Positions 37,825 to 44,379 of a stretch of DNA of 44,379 bases are shown here, in pieces. The position numbers were made by a program, and so were the translations under genes. Under the pieces are notes generated by a model, which did not search any database, was not told the origin of the DNA, and saw only the letters and a program-made list of their open reading frames with translations. This stretch comes from a virus. The DNA is taken from the IMG/VR virus record IMGVR_UViG_3300045051_000359, positions 1-44,379 of that record, one strand, 5' to 3'. The stretch's first letter is position 1, and each line of letters begins with the position of its first letter.

Positions 37825-38154
37825 ATGGCCACCCCGATCAGACACAAAAGGGGCGACACGTTCGACCGGCTGCTGGTGATCCCGGCCGACTTCGCCGATG
37901 GCTACTGGGTCGGCTGGACGGTCACGGCGCAGATCCGGACGGCGCGCGGCAAGCTCATCTCCGACCTGGTGGCTTCCTGGGCGGATCCTGCATCGACCAC
38001 GCGGACGCTGCGGCTGTTCGATGCCACCACCCAGGACTGGCCGATTGCTGACGATCTCGAGATCGATGTGCAGTTCGTCAGGGATTCCGATGGCACGAAG
38101 CGCTCCACCGAGACGCTGATCGTCACCGTGGTGCGGGACGTGACGCAGCCATGA
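37825..38154 (+). CDS. Small beta-rich fibre-adaptor candidate
   Basis: The 109-residue protein ([80 protein letters not shown]) has the strand-rich pattern of small domains that attach fibres to baseplates in siphophages. Its stop overlaps the collagen-like fibre start (ATGA), so the pair is probably one structural unit. Confidence 0.58.
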   Translation: MATPIRHKRGDTFDRLLVIPADFADGYWVGWTVTAQIRTARGKLISDLVASWADPASTTRTLRLFDATTQDWPIADDLEIDVQFVRDSDGTKRSTETLIVTVVRDVTQP

Positions 38155-40574
38155 GCGAGCCGATCCCCGTCGAGTTCCTGCCGGACGATCAGGCACCGAT
38201 CGGGCTGCTGGGTGCTGCGCTGCGCGGCGCACCTGGCGCGACCGGGGCGACGGGTGCCGCTGGCCTAGGGGTGACCGGCGCTACCGGCGTTGCGGGATCC
38301 GCTGGCGCTACGGGCGCCACGGGCCCCGCCGGCATCGGAACGACCGGCCCGACCGGTTCGGCTGGCCCTGCAGGGGCCACTGGAGCGACGGGCGCCGCCG
38401 GGGTGGGTGTGACTGGCGCTACGGGCGCCGCAGGTGCTGTCGGTGCGACTGGGCCCGCCGGCGCGACCGGTGTTGGCACGACTGGTGCCACGGGCGTCGG
38501 GGCCACCGGTGCCACGGGCGTGGCCGGGTCCGTTGGCGTCACCGGCGCGACCGGGGCAGCAGGGGCGGCAGGCCCCACGGGCGCGACTGGAGCCGCGGGA
38601 AGCGCAGGCCCGACCGGCGCGACAGGTGTTGGCACGACAGGCGCCACTGGCGTCGCCGGCCCTGCGGGAGTCACAGGGGCAACGGGGGCCGCCGGTTCGG
38701 CCGGCGCCACGGGCGCCACTGGAGTGGCAGGCGCAGTCGGTGTTACTGGAGCGACCGGCGTGGCAGGAGGGGCGGGCCCGACCGGCGCGACGGGTGTTGC
38801 TGGAGCGGTCGGAGTCACAGGTGCCACGGGTGCTGCCGGGACCGCGGGGCCGACCGGTGCAACGGGCGTCGCAGGCAGCGTCGGAGTGACCGGCGCGACT
38901 GGTGTAGGTGCAACAGGGGCGACAGGACCTCAAGGGGCAACGGGCGCCGGCGGCACACCTGCCGATGGCTCGATCACGCTGGCCAAGTTGGCCGACCTGA
39001 CCACCCAGCGGGTGATCGGGCGAAACAGCGCAGGTACTGGCGTACCTCAGGAAGTGAGCCTGTCGCAGCTGCTGGACTGGGCCAGCAACACGCAGGGCGC
39101 GATTTTGACCCGTGGCGCTAGCGGCTGGGTGGCGCTGGCACCGCCAGCCAATGATTCCTATCTGTCAATCAGTGGTGGTGGGACATCTAACCCGGTCTGG
39201 GTAGATGAAACCACACTGCTACTCAAGTCTCCAGACACAACCACATCTGCTGAGTTTAGAAGCCTGCTGAGCGACGAAACCGGCACGGGTTCCGCTTACT
39301 TCCAAGGTGGTGAGCTAGGCACCCCCAGCGGCGGCACGCTGACGAGCTGCACGGGCCTCCCACCTGGCGGCATCACGATGGCGACGGCTCGCCTGCTGGG
39401 GCGCACGACGGCCGGCAGCGGAGCGGCCCAAGAGATCACCGTCGGCAGTGGTCTGAGCCTGACCGGCGGCACGCTGTCGGCAACCGGCGGCGGCTCCATC
39501 ACCGTCCAAGACGAAGGCGCTGAACTGTCAACGTCAGTCACGACTCTAAATTTCACCGGCGCGGGCGTCACTGCCACCGGAACCACGACGGTAACCGTCA
39601 ACGTCCCAGGTGGCAGCGCCAGCGCAGGCGGCAGCGCCACGCAGGTTCAATACAACTCGGCAGGTGCCCTGGCTGGTGCGGCAAACGTCGAGATCAACGC
39701 CGAAAACCTGCAGCTAACGGCGCCAAGCACCGCCCCTGGAGCAGCCGACGCTAGCAGCCTCCTGGTTTATCCGGTGGGCATGGCTGACCGGTTCATGCTG
39801 GCCATGCGTGGACCGATCGGTGCCGCTTCGCTGATTCAACCGTCGCTGTTCACGAATAACGTTTCAATCTTCAACCCGCAGACCGGCACGACCGGCACGG
39901 GTAGCAATGCCTTCCATGCCGCGTGGACTTCCAACGGCACTGTCACGCATCCGAACCCTGATTCGGTCACGCTGGCTGGACGGTTCAGGAGAACCCGCTA
40001 CGCCAACGTTGTGACGACCGCTAACCAGCAGCTTGGGCCACGGATGAACGCTACTTCTGACATGGCCTACTGGCGAGGCAATGCAGCAAATGCGGGCGGC
40101 TTCTTCTTCTATACCCGGTTCTTCGTTACCTACCCCGCTTCGACCGTGCGTATCTTTGCTGGGCTGCAGGGTACTGGCGCCACAACTTCCATCTGCACTT
40201 CGGACACGGTGGGGAATAACACCTGCGGCTTGTGGCATGACACCACAGATCCATCGTCTGGATCTGGCGCATTTAACATTGTGACAAGGAACGGCACGAC
40301 AACGACCAAAACGCCTATCAACCTAGCCAATGCGATTGCCACGGCTACGGTCTACGACTTTATGATGTTCCACGAGCCGAACGGCTCCACGTTGTTCTAC
40401 CGGCTTGATGATGTAAGCAACTCGGTAACCTACACAGGAAGCACTACATCTACGCTGCCGGTCAACACTGTGTTTATGTCGCCGCAAGTGCAGATGTCTA
40501 ATGGAACGGCCAACTTAACCGCAGATACCAGCGCCATGAATGTGGTCCGTATCTATGTGGAGTCACCGTACTGA
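38151..40574 (+). CDS. Collagen-like tail fibre
   Basis: The 807-residue protein starts with a short adaptor (residues 1-24), then a continuous G-x-y collagen-like region from about 25 to 267, rich in GAT, GVT and GAA triplets. A linker ([21 protein letters not shown]) then leads to a beta-rich shaft ([18 protein letters not shown]) and a C-terminal head (about 540-807, [17 protein letters not shown] to [10 protein letters not shown]). The last part is AT-richer than the collagen part. It would form a trimeric fibre with the receptor-binding end at the C-terminus. Confidence 0.88.
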   Translation: MSEPIPVEFLPDDQAPIGLLGAALRGAPGATGATGAAGLGVTGATGVAGSAGATGATGPAGIGTTGPTGSAGPAGATGATGAAGVGVTGATGAAGAVGATGPAGATGVGTTGATGVGATGATGVAGSVGVTGATGAAGAAGPTGATGAAGSAGPTGATGVGTTGATGVAGPAGVTGATGAAGSAGATGATGVAGAVGVTGATGVAGGAGPTGATGVAGAVGVTGATGAAGTAGPTGATGVAGSVGVTGATGVGATGATGPQGATGAGGTPADGSITLAKLADLTTQRVIGRNSAGTGVPQEVSLSQLLDWASNTQGAILTRGASGWVALAPPANDSYLSISGGGTSNPVWVDETTLLLKSPDTTTSAEFRSLLSDETGTGSAYFQGGELGTPSGGTLTSCTGLPPGGITMATARLLGRTTAGSGAAQEITVGSGLSLTGGTLSATGGGSITVQDEGAELSTSVTTLNFTGAGVTATGTTTVTVNVPGGSASAGGSATQVQYNSAGALAGAANVEINAENLQLTAPSTAPGAADASSLLVYPVGMADRFMLAMRGPIGAASLIQPSLFTNNVSIFNPQTGTTGTGSNAFHAAWTSNGTVTHPNPDSVTLAGRFRRTRYANVVTTANQQLGPRMNATSDMAYWRGNAANAGGFFFYTRFFVTYPASTVRIFAGLQGTGATTSICTSDTVGNNTCGLWHDTTDPSSGSGAFNIVTRNGTTTTKTPINLANAIATATVYDFMMFHEPNGSTLFYRLDDVSNSVTYTGSTTSTLPVNTVFMSPQVQMSNGTANLTADTSAMNVVRIYVESPY

Positions 40575-40864
40575 TGGCTACTAACTACGCTACGTTCTGG
40601 TCTGCCTTTAAGGCATCGGAGTCATGGTCTGGCCTGATGGCTATGGCCAGGTTTGCACCAGAGGTGGAGCTGCGCGTACTGCGACTGCGGGTCGAGCTGA
40701 CCGACGCCATGGCGGGCCACGCTAACCAAGCCGACATTCAGGAGGCCATTTGGCGTTTGATGGAGATGGTCGGCAGCCAGTCGGATCCGTCCCAGGTTGG
40801 CGAACTGGTGGGGCTGATGCAGACGCATGGGCTGGCAGAGCTCTACAGCCTGATCCCGCCATGA
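40574..40864 (+). CDS. Small helical protein after the fibre
   Basis: ATG overlaps the fibre stop (TGATG). The 96-residue product (FWSAFKASESWSGLMAMARFAPEVELRVLRLRVELTDAMAGHAN) is helical and could be a fibre assembly chaperone, which phages often encode directly after fibre genes. That role is from position only. Confidence 0.55.
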   Translation: MATNYATFWSAFKASESWSGLMAMARFAPEVELRVLRLRVELTDAMAGHANQADIQEAIWRLMEMVGSQSDPSQVGELVGLMQTHGLAELYSLIPP

Positions 40865-40882
40865 CCAGTATCGGATCCAGCG

Positions 40883-40892
40883 GGAAAACTGG
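40883..40892 (+). promoter_or_regulatory. Late-class start-associated motif, before lysis cassette
   Basis: GGAAAACTGG, 29 nt before the ATG at 40922 and 18 nt after the previous stop. Confidence 0.6.
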
Positions 40893-40921
40893 TTACAGAA
40901 CGGAATGACCCCGGGGCGGCG

Positions 40922-41287
40922 ATGCCGATGAACGAGCCCACCCACGGGGACATCCTCGAGAAGCTGGGTGAGCTGAAGGGACAGGTGACCACCTTGATCA
41001 CCCTGGTCGCCGAGAAAAGAGAGGACATCACCAACCTCTACGGCCGGGTGAGCACGCTGGAAAAGACAGCCACCAGCCGCGACGAGCTCGGGGAAATGGA
41101 GAAGCGAATCAGCGGCCTCGAGAAGGAGGTGGCCAAGGAGCTCGGCAAATGGGCCGGCATCACCCTGGTCGGGGCGATGGTGCTTTCGCTGGTGGCCCCA
41201 AGGATCCAGGAGGGGCTGGGGATTGTGGAGCAAGATGTCCGCCACCAGCTGCATCTGCCTCCACCGCAGACCATCCCGAGGCCCTGA
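40922..41287 (+). CDS. XhlA-like membrane-anchored lysis protein
   Basis: The 121-residue protein has a coiled coil (HGDILEKLGELKGQVTTLITLVAEKREDITNLYGRVSTLEKTA), then one hydrophobic segment near residues 77-95 (WAGITLVGAMVLSLVAPRI). This is the order seen in XhlA/hemolysin-type phage proteins that work with holins. It precedes a holin and endolysin. A Met at residue 3 is an alternative start. Confidence 0.7.
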   Translation: MPMNEPTHGDILEKLGELKGQVTTLITLVAEKREDITNLYGRVSTLEKTATSRDELGEMEKRISGLEKEVAKELGKWAGITLVGAMVLSLVAPRIQEGLGIVEQDVRHQLHLPPPQTIPRP

Positions 41288-41296
41288 GCAGCCGCT

Positions 41297-41626
41297 TCAT
41301 TCGCCAGGAGCACAAGTAAGACCCTCCCACAGCTGCAGCCGCACCAGGTAGGAGATGAACGACTCGTTGAGCGCAACGGCGTGCTGCTGCAGCAAGTCGC
41401 AGTCCGTGCCATCGGCAGCCATAACCTCTGAGCGCGGATCTGCCGCTGCCACCATCTCCGGCACGTCACCATCCCGCAGCACCGCCGGCCGGAAAATCCG
41501 CCCGCGCATGATCTGGTCTGCCTCGAACATCGACCCGGTGGGCAGGATGTCAAACAGGCAGTAGAGCACCGGCTCCCCGTTGTAGTCGCCGAGCTGGGGC
41601 GCGCTCAGGGCAATCGCTGGGACCAT
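41297..41626 (-). CDS. Leftward small protein in the lysis region
   Basis: ATG at 41626 gives 109 residues: VPAIALSAPQLGDYNGEPVLYCLFDILPTGSMFEADQIMRGRIFRPAVLRDGDVPEMVAAADPR, then DLLQQHAVALNESFISYLVRLQLWEGL. The frame also extends further upstream, but the start at 41626 is 19 nt after a leftward late motif. The sequence is protein-like, with no family recognised. It reads against its neighbours and converges with the XhlA-like gene. Confidence 0.55.
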   Translation of the reverse strand: MVPAIALSAPQLGDYNGEPVLYCLFDILPTGSMFEADQIMRGRIFRPAVLRDGDVPEMVAAADPRSEVMAADGTDCDLLQQHAVALNESFISYLVRLQLWEGLTCAPGE

Positions 41627-41645
41627 CGCGGCAGCTGCTGCTGCC

Positions 41646-41667
41646 TCAGTTTCCCGGGGAAAACTGA
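41646..41667. promoter_or_regulatory. Divergent late-class motif pair forming a palindrome
   Basis: On the plus strand GGAAAACTGA occupies 41658-41667, 23 nt before the holin ATG. On the minus strand GGGAAACTGA runs 41655-41646, 19 nt before the leftward gene start at 41626. Together they make an almost perfect 22-bp palindrome centred on CCCGGG, one motif per divergent gene. Confidence 0.65.
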
Positions 41668-41690
41668 ACCGGACACCGCTACGGCCCGCG

Positions 41691-41984
41691 ATGACCAGCC
41701 GCAGATTCGCCGGCACCGTCGCCGCCGGCTCGGTCGTCACCGCCCTCAGCGCCGCAATCGTGGCGGCATGGTCGGTGGTCGACTGCGTTCGCTTCCAGGC
41801 GGGGCCCGGGCAGTGCGACGAGACGATCGGCGCGAACGTGCCGACCCTTGTGGCCGGAGCTGCTGCAGTCGTCACAGCGATCTCCAGCTGGTGGGTGGGA
41901 TACGAGACCCTCAACCCTGCACTGCGGAAGACCCGGCGCCGTCGCGGCCCTGACGGCCGATTCCTCCCCTCTGGTGATCAATGA
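41691..41984 (+). CDS. Holin-like protein with two membrane segments
   Basis: The 97-residue protein has two hydrophobic segments (about 7-29, GTVAAGSVVTALSAAIVAAWSVV; about 49-68, VPTLVAGAAAVVTAISSWWV) and a basic tail (RKTRRRRGPDGRF), the layout of class II holins. It lies directly before the endolysin, whose ATG overlaps its stop. Holins open the inner membrane to release or activate endolysin. Confidence 0.72.
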   Translation: MTSRRFAGTVAAGSVVTALSAAIVAAWSVVDCVRFQAGPGQCDETIGANVPTLVAGAAAVVTAISSWWVGYETLNPALRKTRRRRGPDGRFLPSGDQ

Positions 41985-43168
41985 GCAACCCCGCGGCCAT
42001 CACCCTCGAACAGCTGTTCAGGTTCTACCGAGGCCTGCCCCACCAGGCGGCGGCGATCAGCGAGCTGGAGGCCGACATCCGCCAGAGCGGCTACTCAGTA
42101 GCGATGCGCCGCGATCGGCCGTGGTTCAAGACGTGGAGCGTGGATGGGAAGCTGCACGATCCTGTCAGCTTGGCCAAGCCCCTGGTGCAGTCGTTCGAGA
42201 GCTGCGAGCTCACCGCCTACCCAGACCCGGGCACTGGCGGCGAGCCGTGGACGATCGGCTGGGGCAGCACCACCTATGCCAGCGGGAAGCCCGTCCGGCC
42301 GGGCGACACCATCACCCAGCAGATGGCCGATGAGCTGCTCGACATGCGACTGCGGAACGACCAGCTCCACCTGGCCAAGGTGATCCCCAGTTGGGCCTCG
42401 CTGTCGTCGCATCAGCAGGCGGCCCTGCTGTCGTTCTCCTACAACGTCGGCAGAAATTTCTATGGCGGCGAGGGGTTCGCCACGATCACAGCCAGGATCC
42501 GCGACGGGCTGCTCGATCAGGTGGATGAGGCCATGAAGCTCTACATCAACCCGGGCACCGCTGTCGAGGCCGGCCTGAAGCGCCGCCGCGAGGCAGAGGG
42601 CCGCCTGTGGCGCGGCGAGGGGCTGTCGGCCGCCAGCCCCTCCACAGCCCCGTCCAAGCTCCCCCCGCACCTCAGCCTCACCCGCACGAAGCGGAAGGAC
42701 GCCAACGGCCTCGAGCCGCTGATCCTCCGGCGGATCCGCGACGGCATCCCGATGGGCGAGATCACCGTGGTCTCCGGTGCGCCAGGGAAGCAGGTGTTCG
42801 CCACCGGCGCGCGCTCGAGGGCCGGCAGCCTGACGCCGCTGCCCGAGGGTCGCTACCGCCTGGGTCCGGTCGAATGGAAGGGCGGCGAGGGCGACTGGAA
42901 AACCCACTGGGATGGCCCCCGCAGCGGCCTGGGGCCGGTGTGGATCGACCTGATCTACGACGGCCCGGGCCGCACTGCGCGATCGGCCATCGGATTCCAC
43001 CTGGACGCCAACGCCCCTGTGGCGCCCGGTTCGGCCGGCTGCGTCGTGTTCCGCAGCAGGGCGGACCTCGAGACCCTGCTCGGCTGGATCAAGTCCGACG
43101 GCCCGGCACTCCGCCACCTGTTCGTGAACTGGGGGATGGGCACCTGCCCGACGCCGAAGCCGGGCTGA
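41981..43168 (+). CDS. Bimodular endolysin: GH24 lysozyme plus L,D-transpeptidase-like domain
   Basis: The 395-residue protein has a T4/P22-type lysozyme from about residue 60 to 210: FESCELTAYPDP with E73 and D82, TIGWGSTT, then LSFSYNVG and GLKRRREAEGRLW. After a Pro/Ser linker, residues about 225-390 contain ANAPVAPGSAGCVVFRS, with the His before it (GFHLD) making the H...S-x-G-C pattern of YkuD/L,D-transpeptidase folds. The first domain cuts glycan strands. The second may cut or exchange peptide cross-links. No signal peptide is seen, consistent with holin-dependent release. Confidence 0.85.
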   Translation: MSNPAAITLEQLFRFYRGLPHQAAAISELEADIRQSGYSVAMRRDRPWFKTWSVDGKLHDPVSLAKPLVQSFESCELTAYPDPGTGGEPWTIGWGSTTYASGKPVRPGDTITQQMADELLDMRLRNDQLHLAKVIPSWASLSSHQQAALLSFSYNVGRNFYGGEGFATITARIRDGLLDQVDEAMKLYINPGTAVEAGLKRRREAEGRLWRGEGLSAASPSTAPSKLPPHLSLTRTKRKDANGLEPLILRRIRDGIPMGEITVVSGAPGKQVFATGARSRAGSLTPLPEGRYRLGPVEWKGGEGDWKTHWDGPRSGLGPVWIDLIYDGPGRTARSAIGFHLDANAPVAPGSAGCVVFRSRADLETLLGWIKSDGPALRHLFVNWGMGTCPTPKPG

Positions 43169-43362
43169 TGGTCTGGTGCGTCGGCGACGACGGCGTGGAG
43201 GGTGAAGTCCCCAGGGAGCAGCTGGTCAGGATCTGGGGCTGGAACGGCAGCCGGCTGATCAGCCGCCTGGCCATGCGGGACGTGCAGGAGCAGATCATCG
43301 AGGACTGGCGGGCCGATGGGTGGCACGCCTGGGCGACGGGGCCGCTGGTGTTCCGGAAATGA
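43168..43362 (+). CDS. Small protein after endolysin
   Basis: ATG overlaps the endolysin stop and gives 64 residues (VWCVGDDGVEGEVPREQLVRIWGWNGSRLISRLAMRDVQEQIIEDWRADGWHAW). It is compact, with many Trp. It is coupled to the lysis operon, with a bidirectional hairpin right after the stop. Function unknown; not spanin-like, as no membrane segment is seen. Confidence 0.55.
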   Translation: MVWCVGDDGVEGEVPREQLVRIWGWNGSRLISRLAMRDVQEQIIEDWRADGWHAWATGPLVFRK

Positions 43363-43382
43363 AAAAGGGCCCCGAAGGGCCC
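43362..43382 (-). terminator. Terminator between convergent genes
   Basis: On the minus strand GGGCCC, TTCG, GGGCCC then TTTTTC: a perfect 6-bp stem with a T run, 24 nt beyond the stop of the coiled-coil gene at 43407. It can also act on rightward transcripts of the lysis operon. Confidence 0.82.
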
Positions 43383-43406
43383 GGTGCTGCTGACGTGGCC
43401 GCCGGA

Positions 43407-43703
43407 TCACTCGGCGGGGATCTCCGCCTCGAACGGCGCCAGGGCTTCACCGATGGCGGCATCCTCGGCGGCATCCTCATCGGCCAGGGCCTGCAGGGGA
43501 GCGATCTGGGCGGCGGCTTCATCGGCGCGGGCGCGGGCTTCGGCGGCATCGGCCTGGGCAGCGGCGATCGCCTCGGCGTCGGCGGCGTCGTTCGCCAGCG
43601 CCTCCTCGAGCTGGGCCTTGGTGTCGGCCAGCTTGGCCAGCAGCATGGCGCGCTCACCAGCCAGGTAGCTCAGCACCTTGGTGACGCGATTCAGGATGGT
43701 CAT
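43407..43703 (-). CDS. Ala/Glu-rich coiled-coil protein
   Basis: From ATG 43703 the product is 98 residues: TILNRVTKVLSYLAGERAMLLAKLADTKAQLEEALANDAADAEAIAAAQADAAEARARADEAAAQ, nearly all heptad-like helix, ending acidic. A GTG at 43751 would add 16 residues. It reads leftward at the edge of the prophage and ends in a strong terminator. Such proteins occur as small membrane-proximal or lysogeny-associated products, but no function can be named. Confidence 0.55.
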   Translation of the reverse strand: MTILNRVTKVLSYLAGERAMLLAKLADTKAQLEEALANDAADAEAIAAAQADAAEARARADEAAAQIAPLQALADEDAAEDAAIGEALAPFEAEIPAE

Positions 43704-43781
43704 GGCGGTTCGTTCCAGTCGTTGGAGAAACTTGAAGAAGGCGAAGTCCACAGAGGGAACCCGTGGGCCGGAGCCACTGTA

Positions 43782-43795
43782 TCTGGACTGAGACC
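43782..43795 (+). promoter_or_regulatory. Early-class motif at the right end of the prophage
   Basis: TCTGGACTGAGACC matches the early motif core TCTGGACT, with a poor -10-like part. It lies between the coiled-coil gene and host-side sequence and may be a repressor-binding copy rather than a promoter. Confidence 0.35.
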
Positions 43796-43960
43796 TCTGG
43801 GGATGTCAGTCAGGATGCAGACTCAACGGCCCGATCGGTGCGCGGTTGATGAACCGCCTCTGAGATCCCTCGCCAGCACTGGACTGGAACTACGACATCC
43901 GTGAGGTGCCCGAGGAGCTCTACCTGGCGGTTCTGGCCGCCCGGCGCGCCCTGGCCTGAG
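43796..43960 (+). other. Prophage/host boundary zone with a gene-end-like fragment
   Basis: No complete gene is convincing here. A rightward frame ending at 43958 encodes LDWNYDIREVPEELYLAVLAARRALA and stop, which looks like a real protein end, but an in-frame stop lies about 15 nt upstream of it. It may be the 3' remnant of a gene cut by integration. A short ATG frame at 43803 (33 codons) is in a different register. I could not identify attachment-site repeats, as the other end of the element is outside the window. Confidence 0.3.
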
Positions 43961-43965
43961 CCATG

Positions 43966-43989
43966 AAAAAGCCCCGGCACTGCCGGGGC
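43966..43989 (-). terminator. Terminator downstream of petJ
   Basis: On the minus strand GCCCCGGC, short loop, GCCGGGGC, then TTTTTC. The strong stem and T run lie 65 nt beyond the petJ stop and end its leftward transcript. Confidence 0.85.
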
Positions 43990-44053
43990 TCTGGACGGCT
44001 GGGGTCGCCGTCAAGGAATAGAAGGGTGCAGAGGGACGAGGCCCAGCGCTGGA

Positions 44054-44379
44054 TCAGGCCCAGCCCTTGGAGGCCATGTCCTCGACGTAGGCCGCCACGT
44101 CGGCGATGTCGCCCTCGCTGAGCTTGCCGCCGAAGGCAGGCATGGCGTTCTTGCCGTTGGTCACCTGGTAGGCGATGGCGGCCTCGTGGCCGGCGTCGTA
44201 GTTGGCCAGGTAGGAGGCCAGGGCATCGGCCTTGAGGGTGCGTTCGGCGTTCACCACGTTGCCGCCGCCCATGTGGCAGGCGGCGCAGTTGGCGGAGAAG
44301 ATCTGGCCGCCGTGGGCCGCATCGGCGGCGAAGCTCGGGGCGGCACCCAGCACCAGCGCCAGGCAGAGAGCGAAGAGAG
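44054..44379 (-). CDS. petJ: Cytochrome c6 (start beyond right edge)
   Basis: The leftward frame is open to the window edge. It shows the end of a signal peptide ([15 protein letters not shown]), then mature cytochrome c6: [20 protein letters not shown] with the CAACH haem site, [32 protein letters not shown] with the axial Met, and a C-terminal helix [17 protein letters not shown]. In cyanobacteria it carries electrons in the thylakoid lumen from cytochrome b6f to photosystem I. All key residues are present. It is a host gene and marks the host as cyanobacterial. No phage photosynthesis features surround it, so I read it as chromosomal flank. Confidence 0.93.
   Translation of the reverse strand, partial: LFALCLALVLGAAPSFAADAAHGGQIFSANCAACHMGGGNVVNAERTLKADALASYLANYDAGHEAAIAYQVTNGKNAMPAFGGKLSEGDIADVAAYVEDMASKGWA

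Noticed and set aside
43796-44053. tRNA gene or tRNA-type attachment site near the prophage edge
   Set aside because: I looked for cloverleaf arms and a TTCRANNC loop and found none.
1-44379. CRISPR array, reverse transcriptase or diversity-generating retroelement
   Set aside because: The only tandem repeats are the pentamer arrays and protein-coding repeats; there are no regular spacers, no reverse transcriptase motifs and no template/variable repeat pair seen by eye.

Overview
The window is most of a siphovirus-type prophage (terminase, portal, tape measure, HK97-type capsid, lysis genes) in a GC-rich unicellular cyanobacterium. The host call rests on the rightmost gene, cytochrome c6 (petJ), which runs off the right edge. 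GC content, roughly two thirds by eye, would suit a Cyanobium or freshwater/coastal Synechococcus relative. No integrase or tRNA is visible and the left edge lies inside a phage primase gene, so the element continues to the left and its integrated state is inferred.

Layout. 1-6769: early replication and DNA-processing genes. A primase and a ribbon-helix-helix (RHH) protein read left. Reading right are an SF2 helicase, two small zinc proteins, a VRR-NUC nuclease, SSB, a second helicase, a DNA methyltransferase and a winged-helix protein. 6779-9763: a leftward run of eight small, tightly packed accessory genes plus a lipoprotein. 9894-12025: a ParB-like protein, a radical SAM protein and a small Gly/Arg-rich protein. 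12141-19960: terminase subunits, a sigma-factor-like protein, portal, Mu gpF-like head protein, an HNH cassette and head-tail joining genes. 19961-20392: a non-coding block of period-5 repeats and hairpins. 20393-23013: leftward HNH and AP2 genes around a rightward RHH gene and the lambda G/GT-type tail chaperones. 23091-33353: tail tube, tape measure and tail tip. 33389-36184: scaffold, major capsid and decoration proteins, unusually placed after the tail genes. 36172-40864: a glycosyltransferase-methyltransferase fusion and a collagen-like fibre. 40922-43362: lysis cassette. 43407 to the end: a coiled-coil gene, the prophage/host boundary zone and petJ.

The most striking signal is a pair of recurring intergenic motifs. 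Early-side and cassette starts carry TCTGGACTAAGATC-like sites with a -10-like TAAGAT about 20-24 nt before the start codon. From 11762 rightward, at least fourteen gene starts, two of them leftward, are preceded, usually by 18-34 nt, by GGAAAACTGA or a close variant. In three cases the TGA of the motif is the stop codon of the gene before. The same late region encodes a protein (14331-15110) with recognisable sigma-70 region 2 and a region-3-like helix-turn-helix but no recognisable region 4. I propose that this is a phage sigma factor and the GGAAAACTGA sites are its promoters, giving a T4-like late transcription programme distributed gene by gene. This is inference and can be tested.

Other points: an exact lambda-type -1 slippery heptamer (GGGAAAG) in the tail chaperone gene; one beta domain shared by the tail-tube and capsid-decoration proteins; a ParB/radical SAM pair of unknown chemistry; a two-domain endolysin with an L,D-transpeptidase-like C-terminus; and low-GC patches in HNH, tail-tip and fibre genes that suggest recent exchange.
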